A stretch of 64,000 bases of DNA from JBKPCD01 sp046727175 (lineage in GTDB: Bacteria; Acidobacteriota; Vicinamibacteria; Vicinamibacterales; 2-12-FULL-66-21), in the NCBI GenBank assembly GCA_046727175.1, contig JBKPCD010000120.1:1-64000 (forward strand), read 5' to 3'. Both the position numbers and the translations under genes were made by a program. Positions 40,302 through 50,070 of this stretch are shown one piece after another (within the stretch, counting starts at the first letter, position 1; each line of letters starts with the position of its first letter). Below the pieces are notes generated by a model, which was not told the origin of the DNA, made no database searches, and worked only from the letters and a program-made list of their open reading frames with translations.

Positions 40302-42974
40302 TCACTTCTGAAGTGTGTCGCTCCAATGCGCGATGACGGTGAGGGTTTCCGCGTGCGGGTCTTCGAACGGCTCGATCATGAGGAATCGCGAGCCGTTCTT
40401 GGCCACGCTGTACTCCGCCATCGGCCCGGCGGTCCAGGCCGACGCCTGAAACAGTTCCTTTGGCGGCGAGACCTGGACCGTCGCGGCCGTCGTCACGGTG
40501 ACGCCTATCATCTTGCCGTCAGGCGCGACGTAGAACAGCTCCGCTCCGTCGTTCCGCCAGCGCGGCTCTACGCCTCCTTCGCCAGACACTTTGATACGCG
40601 GCGTGCCCTCCGGGAACGGGACCACGTACACCTCGGGACGCCCCGAATCGCTTTCGGTGTACGCCACGAAGCGGCCGTCATGCGTAAAGCGACCACAGCT
40701 TGCGATCGATCGCGATTCAATGAACCTCTTTGCTTTGGGCGCTCCGATCGGTTCCACCACCGTGCACGCGCCCGCCTCCTGAATCAGCAGGGTTCCGTGC
40801 GTTGATACATCAGCCAACGTCCCTTCGGTGCGCCAAATGAAGTGTTCCGGTCCGGTGCCGTCCGATCGCTTGCGGTAGATCCCAGCGGCGCCAGGCCGAT
40901 GAGAATCGAACACGACGTCCTGCCCATCGGGTGACCATCTCGCGTTGAGGATCTTGGCGTCGACCGTGAGGCGCGAGCGGATTCCGCGAAGTAGATCTAT
41001 CGTCCACACGTCGCCTAGCAGCGTCACCTCGGTTCCACGGGTCCTCACCAGCACCTGCCGCTCGTCAGGCGACAGCTCGACTCCCCTGTAAATGCCGGGT
41101 GGGCCTGTCGCCTTCGGTTCCTTTCCTTCTCGATCAACCCACTTGAGCGCGGCGGGAGCGTCGGCGCGCGCGAAATAGAGCAGCGATCCGTTCCGGGACG
41201 TCGAGATCGCTGATCCACCGTTGTCGATGTTCATGTTGACCGGCTGTGCGACGGGAAATGGATCACTCTCGAGCGCCCGCTGCGCGACGTTGAAGCGTTG
41301 CGCGAACAGCACGGAGTCCCGGACAAACAGCAGGTATCCGGGCGTGGCGTATTCAGCCTGCGTTGGCGTGCTGACCAACAGTTTTGGGTCATCCTTGTCG
41401 AGCGAACGAACGTACACGCCCGTGTACTCAGGTCGGCGACTGCGCACGAGATAGATGAATTGCTTTCCGCCAGGGAGGAAGCGCGGATGCAAATGGATCA
41501 GCTCGTCCCGACCGGCATCGAGAGTCGTGACGGCGGTCGGCGTTCCGCCACCCGCTGGAATCCTGAAGAGACAGTTGTTTTCGCGGCCCGTGAAAAGAAT
41601 GACCGCGTCATCGCTCCACGTACCGCCGCCACCAATGCCGCTCGGTCCGAGTCGGAACGAAAAGGCCGGGGCCAGACTTTGGGGTGGTCCTCCGGCTGCA
41701 CTAATCCGCACCAAGCCGCGAGCTGTCAGAAAGCCGATGTTCTGGCTGTCCGGGGACCAGAACGGAAAGCTTGCGCCGTCGGAGCCAGCGACCACGCGCG
41801 ACTCCCCTGTTGCGAGCGAGTACACCCACACCTGTCGTCGCTGGCCGGTCAACCCGACAAACGCGATGCTGCTGCCGTCCGGCGACAGCGCCAACTGGAT
41901 CGTCGAGAACCGCGTGTTGGGGGGTGGACTCACCGAAACGCGGATTGGCAACTTTCGAGGTTCGGCAACCTGGCGAGCGGAGACTGGCTTGACGATGAGG
42001 TATCCGACAACCGCCAGCAGCGACACGGCAAGGAGACTCAGTGCGTACGTCGCTCGCCTCCACCTGCCGGGATTGGCGTCCAAGGCGCCGGCTCCCGGCA
42101 ACGGCAGCTCCGAACGACTGCTCGCAATCCATTTCAATTCCCGCATGACATCGCTTGCCGTCTGCCAGCGCTCATCGCGATCCTTCGCGAGACATCGCGA
42201 GACGAGATGATCGAGGAAGGGCGGCGCGTCAGGCCGGAGCGTCGCAATCGACGGCGGATCGCGCTGCATGATTGCGCCGATCAGGCTCGCGTGGGTTTCG
42301 CCCTGGAACGCTTTGGCGCCGGTGACCATCTCGTAGAGGACTGCGCCGAATGCGAAGATGTCCGCGCGAGCGTCGACATCGTGTCCCTCGAGTTGCTCCG
42401 GCGCCGTGTACTGGAACGTGCCGAGGAACGTCCCCTTGGCAGTCAGGTCGGCCGCTGTGGTGGACGGGATTGACTGCGCGGGTGTCGCATCGACCGGCGC
42501 GCCCATCCTTGCCAGTCCGAAGTCGAGGAGCTTGGTCCCTGCGCTCGTCAAAAAGACATTGCCCGGTTTCAAATCGCGATGGACGATGCCGGCGCGGTGA
42601 GCTTTGTGGAGCGCGTCGGCAATCTCGACTCCGTAACGAAGCGCCTGATCGAGCGAAAGGCCACCTTTCTGCAACCGATTGGCAAGCGTCTCCCCTTCGA
42701 GATACTGCATGACGAGGAAGGCGGTCCCCCGGACTTCTCCGACGTCGTATAGCGCACAGATGTGCGGATGATCGAGCTGTGAGATCGCGCGAGCTTCGCG
42801 ATCGAACCGCTCCCGAAAGGCCGGCTCGGCTGCGAGACTCTCGGGAAGGGTTTTGATCGCAACGGTGCGATCGAGGCGGGTGTCACGGGCCTTGAACACC
42901 TCACCCATGCCGCCAGCGCCAACGAGAGATTGGATTTCGTACGGTCCGAGTCGAGTTCCGGCGGACCAAGGCAT
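40302..42974 (-). CDS. Membrane Ser/Thr protein kinase with extracytoplasmic propeller
   Basis: The 890-aa protein has a Hanks-type kinase domain at about 10-285: Gly loop VGAGGMGEV, Lys41 in VAIKTLP, HRDLKPGN catalytic loop, DFGLA. One membrane helix (about 305-325) follows, then a WD40-like/PD40 (TolB-type) propeller at about 345-885 (LALSPDGSSIAFVG, PFWSPDSQNIGFL, WRNDGAELFYV). This layout is very common in Acidobacteriota; the propeller should lie outside the cytoplasmic membrane and sense a ligand or partner. The only adjacent same-strand gene is the ADOP 78 bp downstream. Confidence 0.95.
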   Translation of the reverse strand: MPWSAGTRLGPYEIQSLVGAGGMGEVFKARDTRLDRTVAIKTLPESLAAEPAFRERFDREARAISQLDHPHICALYDVGEVRGTAFLVMQYLEGETLANRLQKGGLSLDQALRYGVEIADALHKAHRAGIVHRDLKPGNVFLTSAGTKLLDFGLARMGAPVDATPAQSIPSTTAADLTAKGTFLGTFQYTAPEQLEGHDVDARADIFAFGAVLYEMVTGAKAFQGETHASLIGAIMQRDPPSIATLRPDAPPFLDHLVSRCLAKDRDERWQTASDVMRELKWIASSRSELPLPGAGALDANPGRWRRATYALSLLAVSLLAVVGYLIVKPVSARQVAEPRKLPIRVSVSPPPNTRFSTIQLALSPDGSSIAFVGLTGQRRQVWVYSLATGESRVVAGSDGASFPFWSPDSQNIGFLTARGLVRISAAGGPPQSLAPAFSFRLGPSGIGGGGTWSDDAVILFTGRENNCLFRIPAGGGTPTAVTTLDAGRDELIHLHPRFLPGGKQFIYLVRSRRPEYTGVYVRSLDKDDPKLLVSTPTQAEYATPGYLLFVRDSVLFAQRFNVAQRALESDPFPVAQPVNMNIDNGGSAISTSRNGSLLYFARADAPAALKWVDREGKEPKATGPPGIYRGVELSPDERQVLVRTRGTEVTLLGDVWTIDLLRGIRSRLTVDAKILNARWSPDGQDVVFDSHRPGAAGIYRKRSDGTGPEHFIWRTEGTLADVSTHGTLLIQEAGACTVVEPIGAPKAKRFIESRSIASCGRFTHDGRFVAYTESDSGRPEVYVVPFPEGTPRIKVSGEGGVEPRWRNDGAELFYVAPDGKMIGVTVTTAATVQVSPPKELFQASAWTAGPMAEYSVAKNGSRFLMIEPFEDPHAETLTVIAHWSDTLQK

Positions 42975-43070
42975 GAGCCAGCGTGTGAAGGGCTTGATTC
43001 TAGATCAATCGTGGGAAGCTACGCTCGGAAAGCGGGTATTCGAGGATAAGGCTGCGAGTCCGATGTTCCG

Positions 43071-43175
43071 GGGACATCCAACCGGGACACCCAAAAGGGA
43101 CACCCAACAGGGACATCCAACAGGGACATCCAACCGTGCCTGTCCCGGGTGGCTGTCCCGGGTGGCTGTCCCGCA
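43071..43175. repeat. 13-nt tandem word arms in inverted orientation (word family K)
   Basis: Five exact 13-nt periods of GGGACAYCCAAMM run from 43071 to 43135. After a few bases the right arm has two and a half 13-nt periods of TGTCCCGGGTGGC (43141-43172). The arms are complementary in GGGACA/TGTCCC. The element fills the gap between the divergent kinase and four-TM protein genes and ends just before the latter's start. Confidence 0.92.
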
Positions 43176-43186
43176 TAATGGGCGGG

Positions 43187-43648
43187 ATGCTATATGCTGC
43201 TGCGCTCGTTATTCATTCCTGGGTTCGCTGGATCGTGATCGTCACCGGACTCGGTGCTGCAGGCCGCGGGATTGCTGGCCGCGTCGGGAACCGCCGCTGG
43301 ACGCGGACGGACGACCATTCGGCCACCTGGTTCACGGTGGCGCTGGACCTCCAGATGACAGTCGGGCTGATCATTTACTTCTTCAGCCCGCTGACCTGGG
43401 CTGCGCTTCGTGACGTCGGCTCGGCGATGCGCGATGCGACCTTGCGCTTCTATGCAATCGAACACGCGGTGGGCATGATCGTCGCGGTCGTGCTCGCGCA
43501 CATCGGCCAGAGGCGGATTCGGAAAGCAACCGTCGACGCGCGCCGTCACACGGCGGCTGCGATCTTCTTCACGATCGCTCTTATCATCATCCTCGCGTCG
43601 ATCCCCTGGCCGAACAGGCCATTCGGCCGGCCGCTGCTCCGATGGTGA
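43187..43648 (+). CDS. Four-TM membrane protein of the family often labelled 'cytochrome B'
   Basis: This 153-aa protein has four predicted helices. The first begins with LVIHSWVRW, the second contains LDLQMTVGLIIYFFSP, the third IEHAVGMIVAVVLAHIG, and the fourth AAIFFTIALIIILASIPW. Conserved-looking His residues in helices 1 and 3 are the reason related proteins are labelled cytochrome b, but haem binding is not established. Starts at 43178 and 43187 are both possible. Its stop overlaps the start of the S9 peptidase gene (ATGGTGA), so translation of the two is probably coupled. Confidence 0.7.
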   Translation: MLYAAALVIHSWVRWIVIVTGLGAAGRGIAGRVGNRRWTRTDDHSATWFTVALDLQMTVGLIIYFFSPLTWAALRDVGSAMRDATLRFYAIEHAVGMIVAVVLAHIGQRRIRKATVDARRHTAAAIFFTIALIIILASIPWPNRPFGRPLLRW

Positions 43649-45744
43649 ACATCATGATGCACACCCGATTCAGAACAATCCTGCTGACGATCGTGTGGGG
43701 CGCGACCGCGATCCTGCACGCCGGCTCGCGAGCCCTGCCCCGAGCGGACTCGACGGACCTGCAGGCAGCCAACCGGCCGATGACCGTTGACGATCTCCTC
43801 ACCGCGATCCGCGTCTCCGACCCGCAGCTCTCGCCGGACGGTCGCACGCTCGTGTTCGTGCGGACAACGACAGACCTCGCGGCCGGACGGCGGAACGGCG
43901 ATATCTGGTCCGTGCCGGCAGATGGATCGGGCAAAGCGAAGGCGATCGTGACCGGTGAGAAGAGCGAGAGCACGCCGCGGTTCTCCCCCGACGGCAGGCG
44001 TCTCGCGTTCATCTCGTCGCGCGACGGCAGTCCGCAGGTCTACGTGGCCGACGCCGACGGCACCGAGGTGAAGAAGATCACGGACGTCGCACTCGGCGTT
44101 CAGCCGCCGCTCGTGTTCTCGCCCGATGGCTCGAAGGTCGCGTTCGTCTCTGACGTCTACCCGGAATGCGGGGACGACGCGTGCAACAAGAGACGCGCCG
44201 AAGAGGCCGAGAAGAATCCTGTGAAGGTGCATCGCGTCACCCGATTGCTGTATCGACACTGGGACGAGTGGCGCGAGAACATCCGCCATCACGTCTTCGT
44301 TGCGGACGTGAGCAGCGGGAAGACGATCGATCTCACGCCGGGCGACTTCGACTCGCCGCCGACACAGCAGGAGGACGCGGCGATTGCTTTTGCGCCGGAT
44401 GGCCGCGACGTGGCGTTCGTCTCGAACCGCGAGGGTCGTGACATGGAAGCCTGGACGACGAACAACGATATCTGGATCGTGCCTGCCATCGGGGGCGACG
44501 CAGCCAGGCTGACGAAGAATCCGGCCGCCGATGTTCAGCCGGTCTTCTCGCCGAATGGCAAGACGGTCTTCGTGCGTGCGCAGCGGCGACCCGGATTCGA
44601 ATCCGACCGTTGGTATCTCGAGGCTTACGACCGCGCGACAGGCGCAGCACGAACGCTGTTCGAAACACCCGATCTCTCGGTGAACGACTTCGTCCTGTCG
44701 AAGGATTCGACGGCGATCTATTTCGTCGCCGGCGATCAGGGACGCGAGAGTCTCTTCAGCGTTCCTGCGGCAGGAGGATCTCCAAAGAGAATCGTGCAGG
44801 GGGGGTCCATTTCCTCCGTTCAGGCCGGCAACGGATTCGTCGTCTTCTCGAAATCCACATTGACCGCTCCCGCCGATCTGTTTCGCGCTGGGCCGGACGG
44901 CGCCGGCGTCACCGCGCTCACCGCCGAAAACGCGGGTTGGTTGAAGGAGGTGTCGATGTCCGAGCCGCAGAGTCTGACCGTCAGCGGGGAAGGGGGCACG
45001 CCCATCCAGTACTGGCTGCTGAAGCCGCCTGACTTCGATCCGCAGAAGAAGTACCCCGTCGTGTTCCTGATTCACGGCGGGCCTCAGGGCGCGTGGGAGG
45101 ACGGGTGGTCGTACCGATGGAACCCGTCGCTCTGGGCGGCGCAGGGCTGGATCGTCGCCGCGCCGAATCCGCGCGGATCGACCGGCTTCGGTCAGAAGCT
45201 CGTGGACGAGATCTCGGGTGACTGGGGCGGCAAGGTGATGCAGGATCTCGACGCCGTATTTGCCGCAGTTTCGGCGCTACCAGGCGCCGATACGTCGCGC
45301 ATGGGAATCGCCGGCGCAAGCTACGGCGGCTACGCCGTCAACTGGATCATCGGCCACACGAACCGGTTCAAGGCTGCGGTCACTCACGACGGCGTCTTCA
45401 ATCTCGAGTCGATGCCCCTCGCGACCGAGGAGCTCTGGTTCCCTGACTGGGAGTTCGGCGGACCGCCGTGGGACGCGAGGGCGCGGGCACAACTCTCGAA
45501 GTGGTCTCCACACCTGTTCGCGCAGAACATCCGCACGCCGACCCTGATCATCACCAACGAGCTCGACTTCCGCGTGCCCGTCGATCAGGGCATGCAGATG
45601 TTCACGGTGCTCCGACGACAGCAGGTGCCCAGCGAGATGCTGGTTTTCCCCGACGAGGGGCACTGGGTGCTCAAACCGCTCAACAGCCGCGCCTGGCACG
45701 AAGCGGTGTTCGGATGGATGAAGAAGTACCTCACTTCTTCATGA
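43642..45744 (+). CDS. S9 family serine peptidase (DPP/acylaminoacyl-peptidase type)
   Basis: The 700-aa protein has a signal-like N-terminus (about 10-32), a WD40-like propeller with repeated SPDGRTLVF/SPDGRRLAF blades (about 45-430) and a C-terminal prolyl-oligopeptidase catalytic domain. The triad is visible: Ser560 in GASYGGY, Asp642 in ELDFRVP and His674 in EGHWVL. It should degrade oligopeptides in the periplasm or outside. Its start overlaps the upstream four-TM gene by 7 nt; its stop region overlaps the convergent DUF4097 gene by 14 nt. Confidence 0.95.
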   Translation: MVNIMMHTRFRTILLTIVWGATAILHAGSRALPRADSTDLQAANRPMTVDDLLTAIRVSDPQLSPDGRTLVFVRTTTDLAAGRRNGDIWSVPADGSGKAKAIVTGEKSESTPRFSPDGRRLAFISSRDGSPQVYVADADGTEVKKITDVALGVQPPLVFSPDGSKVAFVSDVYPECGDDACNKRRAEEAEKNPVKVHRVTRLLYRHWDEWRENIRHHVFVADVSSGKTIDLTPGDFDSPPTQQEDAAIAFAPDGRDVAFVSNREGRDMEAWTTNNDIWIVPAIGGDAARLTKNPAADVQPVFSPNGKTVFVRAQRRPGFESDRWYLEAYDRATGAARTLFETPDLSVNDFVLSKDSTAIYFVAGDQGRESLFSVPAAGGSPKRIVQGGSISSVQAGNGFVVFSKSTLTAPADLFRAGPDGAGVTALTAENAGWLKEVSMSEPQSLTVSGEGGTPIQYWLLKPPDFDPQKKYPVVFLIHGGPQGAWEDGWSYRWNPSLWAAQGWIVAAPNPRGSTGFGQKLVDEISGDWGGKVMQDLDAVFAAVSALPGADTSRMGIAGASYGGYAVNWIIGHTNRFKAAVTHDGVFNLESMPLATEELWFPDWEFGGPPWDARARAQLSKWSPHLFAQNIRTPTLIITNELDFRVPVDQGMQMFTVLRRQQVPSEMLVFPDEGHWVLKPLNSRAWHEAVFGWMKKYLTSS

Positions 45745-46558
45745 TCTTGATCCCGCCGTTATGGGTTCTGACCCGAATCGGCGGACCACCGCCGCCGATG
45801 TCGGCGACGATTTCGCGATCCATCCGGCCGCGCACGGTGACCGGAAAATCGACGTTGACTCCACCATTAATCGTTCCGGATTCGAGATGAGCCGAGTACT
45901 GCTCTGGAATCACGAGCTTGACCCCGCCGTTGCTGGTTTCCACGTCGAGGCCTTCGCCGCGCCACGACACGCCGTCGAGGTCGACGTCGACTCCGCCATT
46001 GCTCGTGCGCCCCCTGACGTTTCCCGCAAGTCCAGCCAGCTTGACCCCGCCGTTGACGGTTTTGAAGTCGATCTGCCCCTCGACGTCCCTGATGGTGATG
46101 CCACCGTTCACCGTCTGCAGTGAAAGCGAGCTCATGTTGGGCACCGACAATCGATAGCTGACCGACCAGCCCTCGCGACGATCGAGCCCGGTCGGTCCGT
46201 CCGCGCCAATCCGGCTTGGCGTGGCTTCGATTCGAACCGCGCTGGTGATTTCGCGGGCTCGTTGTTCCGTCGCCGCGTTCGCCTGAACTTTCGCCAGCAC
46301 CTGCACGTCGCCCCGGCCAGTTCCCTCGACGTCGATCCCGCCGTTCGGCGAGGCGTCGACCGTCAGGACGCTAGCACCGCCGGAAATCACATACTGTCGA
46401 ACTTCGCAGTAAGTCTCGCGATCGTTGCCCCACCGTTCGCTCCGGCACCAGTCATCGTTCGGCACGACCTGTTGCAAAGCCGGACTTGCAGCTCCACCAG
46501 TCATCCCGGCCGCGGAAACGGCCGCGAACATCAAAAAAAGGACCCGCTTCTTCATCAT
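45731..46558 (-). CDS. DUF4097-family secreted beta-strand repeat protein
   Basis: This 275-aa protein has a signal peptide (residues 1-24) and a right-handed beta-helix-like repeat with seven xNGG turns (SPNGG, TVNGG, TVNGG, TSNGG, TSNGG, TINGG, THNGG), which is the pattern of DUF4097 'adhesin-like' proteins. Function is unknown; the family is exported and envelope associated. It ends with overlap against the convergent S9 peptidase gene and starts 94 bp from the divergent ADOP. Confidence 0.88.
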   Translation of the reverse strand: MMKKRVLFLMFAAVSAAGMTGGAASPALQQVVPNDDWCRSERWGNDRETYCEVRQYVISGGASVLTVDASPNGGIDVEGTGRGDVQVLAKVQANAATEQRAREITSAVRIEATPSRIGADGPTGLDRREGWSVSYRLSVPNMSSLSLQTVNGGITIRDVEGQIDFKTVNGGVKLAGLAGNVRGRTSNGGVDVDLDGVSWRGEGLDVETSNGGVKLVIPEQYSAHLESGTINGGVNVDFPVTVRGRMDREIVADIGGGGPPIRVRTHNGGIKIMKK

Positions 46559-46652
46559 TGGTTTCTACTCCCGGCGCGTTGGACGAGATCTCGGGAGGTC
46601 GGGTTTACTGGCCCGGTAGAACTCACCATCCACCCCAGCCGTCTAAGGACTC

Positions 46653-49067
46653 ATGCTGTTTCAGGACCTCCGGTACGCCGTCCGGACGCTCGCCCAGAAC
46701 CCTGGCTTCGCAGCGCTTGCCGTGCTGTGTCTCGCCCTCGGGATCGGCGTCAACGCCACAATCTTCAGCGTCGTCGACGGTGTGCTGCTGCAGCCATATC
46801 CATACGCGGACGCCGATCGGATCGTGGTCCTGAACTCCACCAACCCGCGTCAGGGAATCAACCGCAGTGGCGTCTCGTGGCTCGACTTCCGCGACTGGCG
46901 GGACCAGAACACGACGATGGCCGCGATGGTGGCGTTTTCAGGACGCAGCTTCACGATTTCAGATGGTGCAGCCGACCCGGAGCGGTTTCTCGGTTCCGCG
47001 GTGACATGGACGCTGTTCAGTTTCCTCGGTACACCGTCGGCGCTCGGACGGGACTTCCGTCCCGACGACGATCGTCCGGGTGCAGAACCCGTCGTGATGC
47101 TGAGCGACGACGTTTGGCACCGCCGCTACAACGGCGACCCTGCCATCGTCGGGAAAGCCGTTTCCCTCAACGGCCGGCCGCACACCGTTATCGGTGTGAT
47201 GCCGCCTCGTTTCATGTTTCCACAGAATCAGCGGCTCTGGGTGCCGCTCGCGTCTTATGTGGAGAAGTCACCACGCAACGCGCGCAACATGCAGGTGTTC
47301 GCCAAGCTCAAACCAGGCGTCACGATGGACCAGGCCACCACGGACCTCAAGGGCATCGCTACCCGGCTCGCGTCGACATATCCCGAACAGAATGACGGAT
47401 GGAGTGCGTTCGCCAGGTCCCTCAAGAGCTGGATGCTCCCGGGCGATGTGAACCTCACAATCGTGTCGATGATGTGCGCCGCAACCCTGGTGCTGCTCGT
47501 TGCCTGTGCGAACGTCGCGAACCTGTTCCTTGCGCGAGCGTCAGTCCGGCACCGTGAGATTTCGATCCGTTCCGCGCTCGGTGCCGGCCGCTGGCACATC
47601 GTTCGTCAGTTGCTCACCGAAGCTATCGTCATTGGCACATTGAGTGCACCCCTTGGCATCCTCTTCGCGCGACTCGGATTGTATCTACTCGATCAGGGGA
47701 TTCCGCCCGATTCGATTCCGTATTTCATTCACTGGGCGCTCGACGCGCGTTCGCTGAGCTACACGATCGGTATTTCGGTGCTGACGGGGATCGTGTTCGG
47801 TCTCGCCCCCGCGCTCACGGCGACGCGCAGCAACCTGCAGGAGGGCCTCCGGGAGGGCGGACGCGGTTCGGCGGGTGGACGGCGCGCGCGGTTGCGGAAC
47901 GGGCTGGTCATCGCCGAGGTCTCGATGTCGCTCGTGCTGCTGATCGGCGCGTCGTTATTCGTTCGGAGCTTCCTGAATCTTCAGAACGCGAATGTGGGCT
48001 TCGATACGTCGCCGCTGATGACGCTGCGCTTCTACATGTCGGGCGCCGGGTACGAATCAACCGACGCGAGAGCGCGCCGGGTGCTGGACATCCTCCGCCG
48101 CGTCGAGACGGTTCCGGGTATTCAGTCGGTGTTTGCATCGAATTTCGTGCCGCTGTGGGGTGGCGGGGACGGCGGGCGCGTGCTCGTCGAGGGAAAGAGC
48201 TACGAACGGGGCAAGGAACCTGACATTTCGTTCATTGCTGCGTCGCCACAGCTGCGAAAGACCATGGGAATCGCGCTCGTTCGCGGCCGCGACATCACGG
48301 AGTCGGAGGAGACCACGCGGACGGCCGTCGCCCTGATCAACCAGACGATGGCCAGGGAGCTGTGGAACGACGCCGACCCGTTGGGCCGTCGGTTTCGTCT
48401 CGTCTCCGATGAGACGCCCGAGTGGTTCACGGTTGTCGGCGTGATTGCGGACTTCCGGCACTTTCAAGGAGACACTGATGGCACCGTCGATCCCGCGGCG
48501 TACGTGGCGTACTCGTTCGCGCCAACACCGAACACGGGGTTGACGATCAGGGCGACTGGAGACCCGACGCGGATTACCGGAGCGGTGCGCGAACGGATTC
48601 GGCAGGCGGATGCGTCCCTTCCGATTTTCCAGGTCAGCACGATGGAAGCGCTCCGGCAGCGCAGCTTTTGGGAATTCAAACTGTTTGGCTGGATGTTCTC
48701 GGTGTTTGGAGCGATCGCACTGCTCCTGGCGTCGATTGGTGTGTACGGCGTGCTGTCCTATTCGGTCTCGCAGAGGACGCAAGAGATCGGCGTTCGCGTT
48801 GCGCTCGGGGCGGCGAAGCGCGACGTGATGCGCCTCGTCGTCGGTCAGGGGCTGCGCCTTGCCCTGGCCGGCATCGGCGTCGGCATCCTCGGTGCGTTCG
48901 GAGTCACGCGCTTCATCAAAACACTTCTTTACAACGTGACGCCTACCGATCCGGTCAGCTTCAGTGGCGTTGCACTGTTTCTCGTTTCCGTTGCGCTGAT
49001 GGCCAGCTACGTCCCGGCGCGGCGCGCGATGGCCGTGGATCCGATCGTGGCGCTTCGGGACGAGTGA
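46653..49067 (+). CDS. ADOP-type ABC transporter permease
   Basis: The 804-aa protein has first helix GFAALAVLCLALGIGVNATIFS, central LLVACANVANLFLARASVRHREISIRSALGAGR, C-terminal VLSYSVSQRTQEIGVRVALGAAK and the closing VPARRAMAVDPIVAL, so it is a complete duplicated FtsX permease. AAGGA precedes the ATG by a few bases. No ATPase gene is adjacent. A word hairpin begins 5 bp after the stop. Confidence 0.93.
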   Translation: MLFQDLRYAVRTLAQNPGFAALAVLCLALGIGVNATIFSVVDGVLLQPYPYADADRIVVLNSTNPRQGINRSGVSWLDFRDWRDQNTTMAAMVAFSGRSFTISDGAADPERFLGSAVTWTLFSFLGTPSALGRDFRPDDDRPGAEPVVMLSDDVWHRRYNGDPAIVGKAVSLNGRPHTVIGVMPPRFMFPQNQRLWVPLASYVEKSPRNARNMQVFAKLKPGVTMDQATTDLKGIATRLASTYPEQNDGWSAFARSLKSWMLPGDVNLTIVSMMCAATLVLLVACANVANLFLARASVRHREISIRSALGAGRWHIVRQLLTEAIVIGTLSAPLGILFARLGLYLLDQGIPPDSIPYFIHWALDARSLSYTIGISVLTGIVFGLAPALTATRSNLQEGLREGGRGSAGGRRARLRNGLVIAEVSMSLVLLIGASLFVRSFLNLQNANVGFDTSPLMTLRFYMSGAGYESTDARARRVLDILRRVETVPGIQSVFASNFVPLWGGGDGGRVLVEGKSYERGKEPDISFIAASPQLRKTMGIALVRGRDITESEETTRTAVALINQTMARELWNDADPLGRRFRLVSDETPEWFTVVGVIADFRHFQGDTDGTVDPAAYVAYSFAPTPNTGLTIRATGDPTRITGAVRERIRQADASLPIFQVSTMEALRQRSFWEFKLFGWMFSVFGAIALLLASIGVYGVLSYSVSQRTQEIGVRVALGAAKRDVMRLVVGQGLRLALAGIGVGILGAFGVTRFIKTLLYNVTPTDPVSFSGVALFLVSVALMASYVPARRAMAVDPIVALRDE

Positions 49068-49071
49068 ACGC

Positions 49072-49162
49072 GAATGGGAAATGGGGAATGGGAAACGGAA
49101 AGGATGCTGGTCTACGCTTTCCCCATTTACCATTTCCCATTTCCCATTTACCATCTGCCATT
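49072..49162. repeat. AATGGGAAATGGGG word hairpin (word family D)
   Basis: The left arm 49072-49102 (AATGGGAAATGGGGAATGGG, AAACGGAAAG) faces the right arm 49117-49162 (CTTTCCCCATTTACCATTTC, CCATTTCCCATTTACC). Loop about 14 nt. It starts 5 bp after the permease stop and ends 3 bp before the YgjP-like start codon. Confidence 0.85.
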
Positions 49163-49164
49163 GA

Positions 49165-49923
49165 ATGCAGTTGCCTCTTCCCTTCCTGCGGGTTACCGAC
49201 GAAACCGGCACAACTGGAGCGCGACCGCCGCTGGTTCGACCGGAATCGCCCGTCGACCCTGCGGGTGAGGCGCTCATCGAGTTCGTCAGAGTGTCGCGCG
49301 CGCGCCGTTACATCCTGAGGGTCCGGCCAGACGGGACGTTGCGAGTCACGGTACCGCGCGGCGGCTCACGTCGAGAGGCGCAGCAGTTCGTCGAGAAGCA
49401 GCGTCGCTGGATCGAGCGGGAGCGGCAGCGGGTCCGCAGCGAGCAGGCACCGCGCATGTGGCGGGACGGCAGCGAAATCCTCGTGCGCGGCGTGCCTGTT
49501 CGCATTGCGGTGACGCCGGTCGCCGATGGATTTCTCGTTACGTACGGCGACCGCCGAGTCCGGATCGAGTCGGCGGACGACGTGAGGGCGGCCATCGAAT
49601 GGGACCTCCGCGAGCTTGCCCGCCTCGAGCTGATGCCGCGGCTGCGCGAGCTGGCGGCCGCACACGGACTCGCGCCGGGCGCGGTCAGCATCCGAAACCA
49701 GCGATCGCGTTGGGGCTCCTGCGCGAGGAACGGCCGGATTGCGTTGAATTTTCGTCTGGTGCAGATGCCGCCGGAGATTCGCGACTACGTGCTGCTGCAC
49801 GAGCTGATGCACCTCCGGCAGCAGAATCACTCCCGCCGTTTCTGGCGCCTCGTCGCTGCGGCATGTCCAGATTACCAGGACGCCGAGCGGTGGCTGCGGG
49901 CCGAAGGCCGTGCGCTCTTCTAG
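49165..49923 (+). CDS. YgjP-like M48-type metallopeptidase (DUF45)
   Basis: This 252-aa protein has the YgjP/DUF45 domain with the zinc motif HELMH (His212, Glu213, His216) and a downstream NHSRRFW His. RSRWGSC and LNFRLV before it are also characteristic. The family resembles SprT and M48 peptidases, and its substrate is unknown. The first 40 residues are poorly conserved-looking; the region from about FVRVSRARRY is the domain start. The ATG lies at the foot of the preceding word hairpin, which would leave little room for a ribosome site. Confidence 0.88.
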   Translation: MQLPLPFLRVTDETGTTGARPPLVRPESPVDPAGEALIEFVRVSRARRYILRVRPDGTLRVTVPRGGSRREAQQFVEKQRRWIERERQRVRSEQAPRMWRDGSEILVRGVPVRIAVTPVADGFLVTYGDRRVRIESADDVRAAIEWDLRELARLELMPRLRELAAAHGLAPGAVSIRNQRSRWGSCARNGRIALNFRLVQMPPEIRDYVLLHELMHLRQQNHSRRFWRLVAAACPDYQDAERWLRAEGRALF

Positions 49924-50070
49924 TAGGATGCTGGACACCACATCCTGAATGGCCCAGGAGCCTCTCATGAAGTCCACCAGACCGCGAAGAGAATTCAATC
50001 AATAATATCTTCGTGGTCGTTATGTCCTTCGTGAGCGTCACGGTTCGGGCCGCCGCCGTGACATCGGTCG

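Noticed and set aside
43071..43175. CRISPR-like array
   Set aside because: Repeats are head-to-tail with no unique spacers, and the right arm is in the opposite orientation; no cas genes are near.
49924..50070. Small gene between the YgjP-like and GNAT genes
   Set aside because: Only short frames without a ribosome site or recognisable sequence; a TTCGTGGTCGTTATGTCCTT word there looks like another intergenic repeat remnant.
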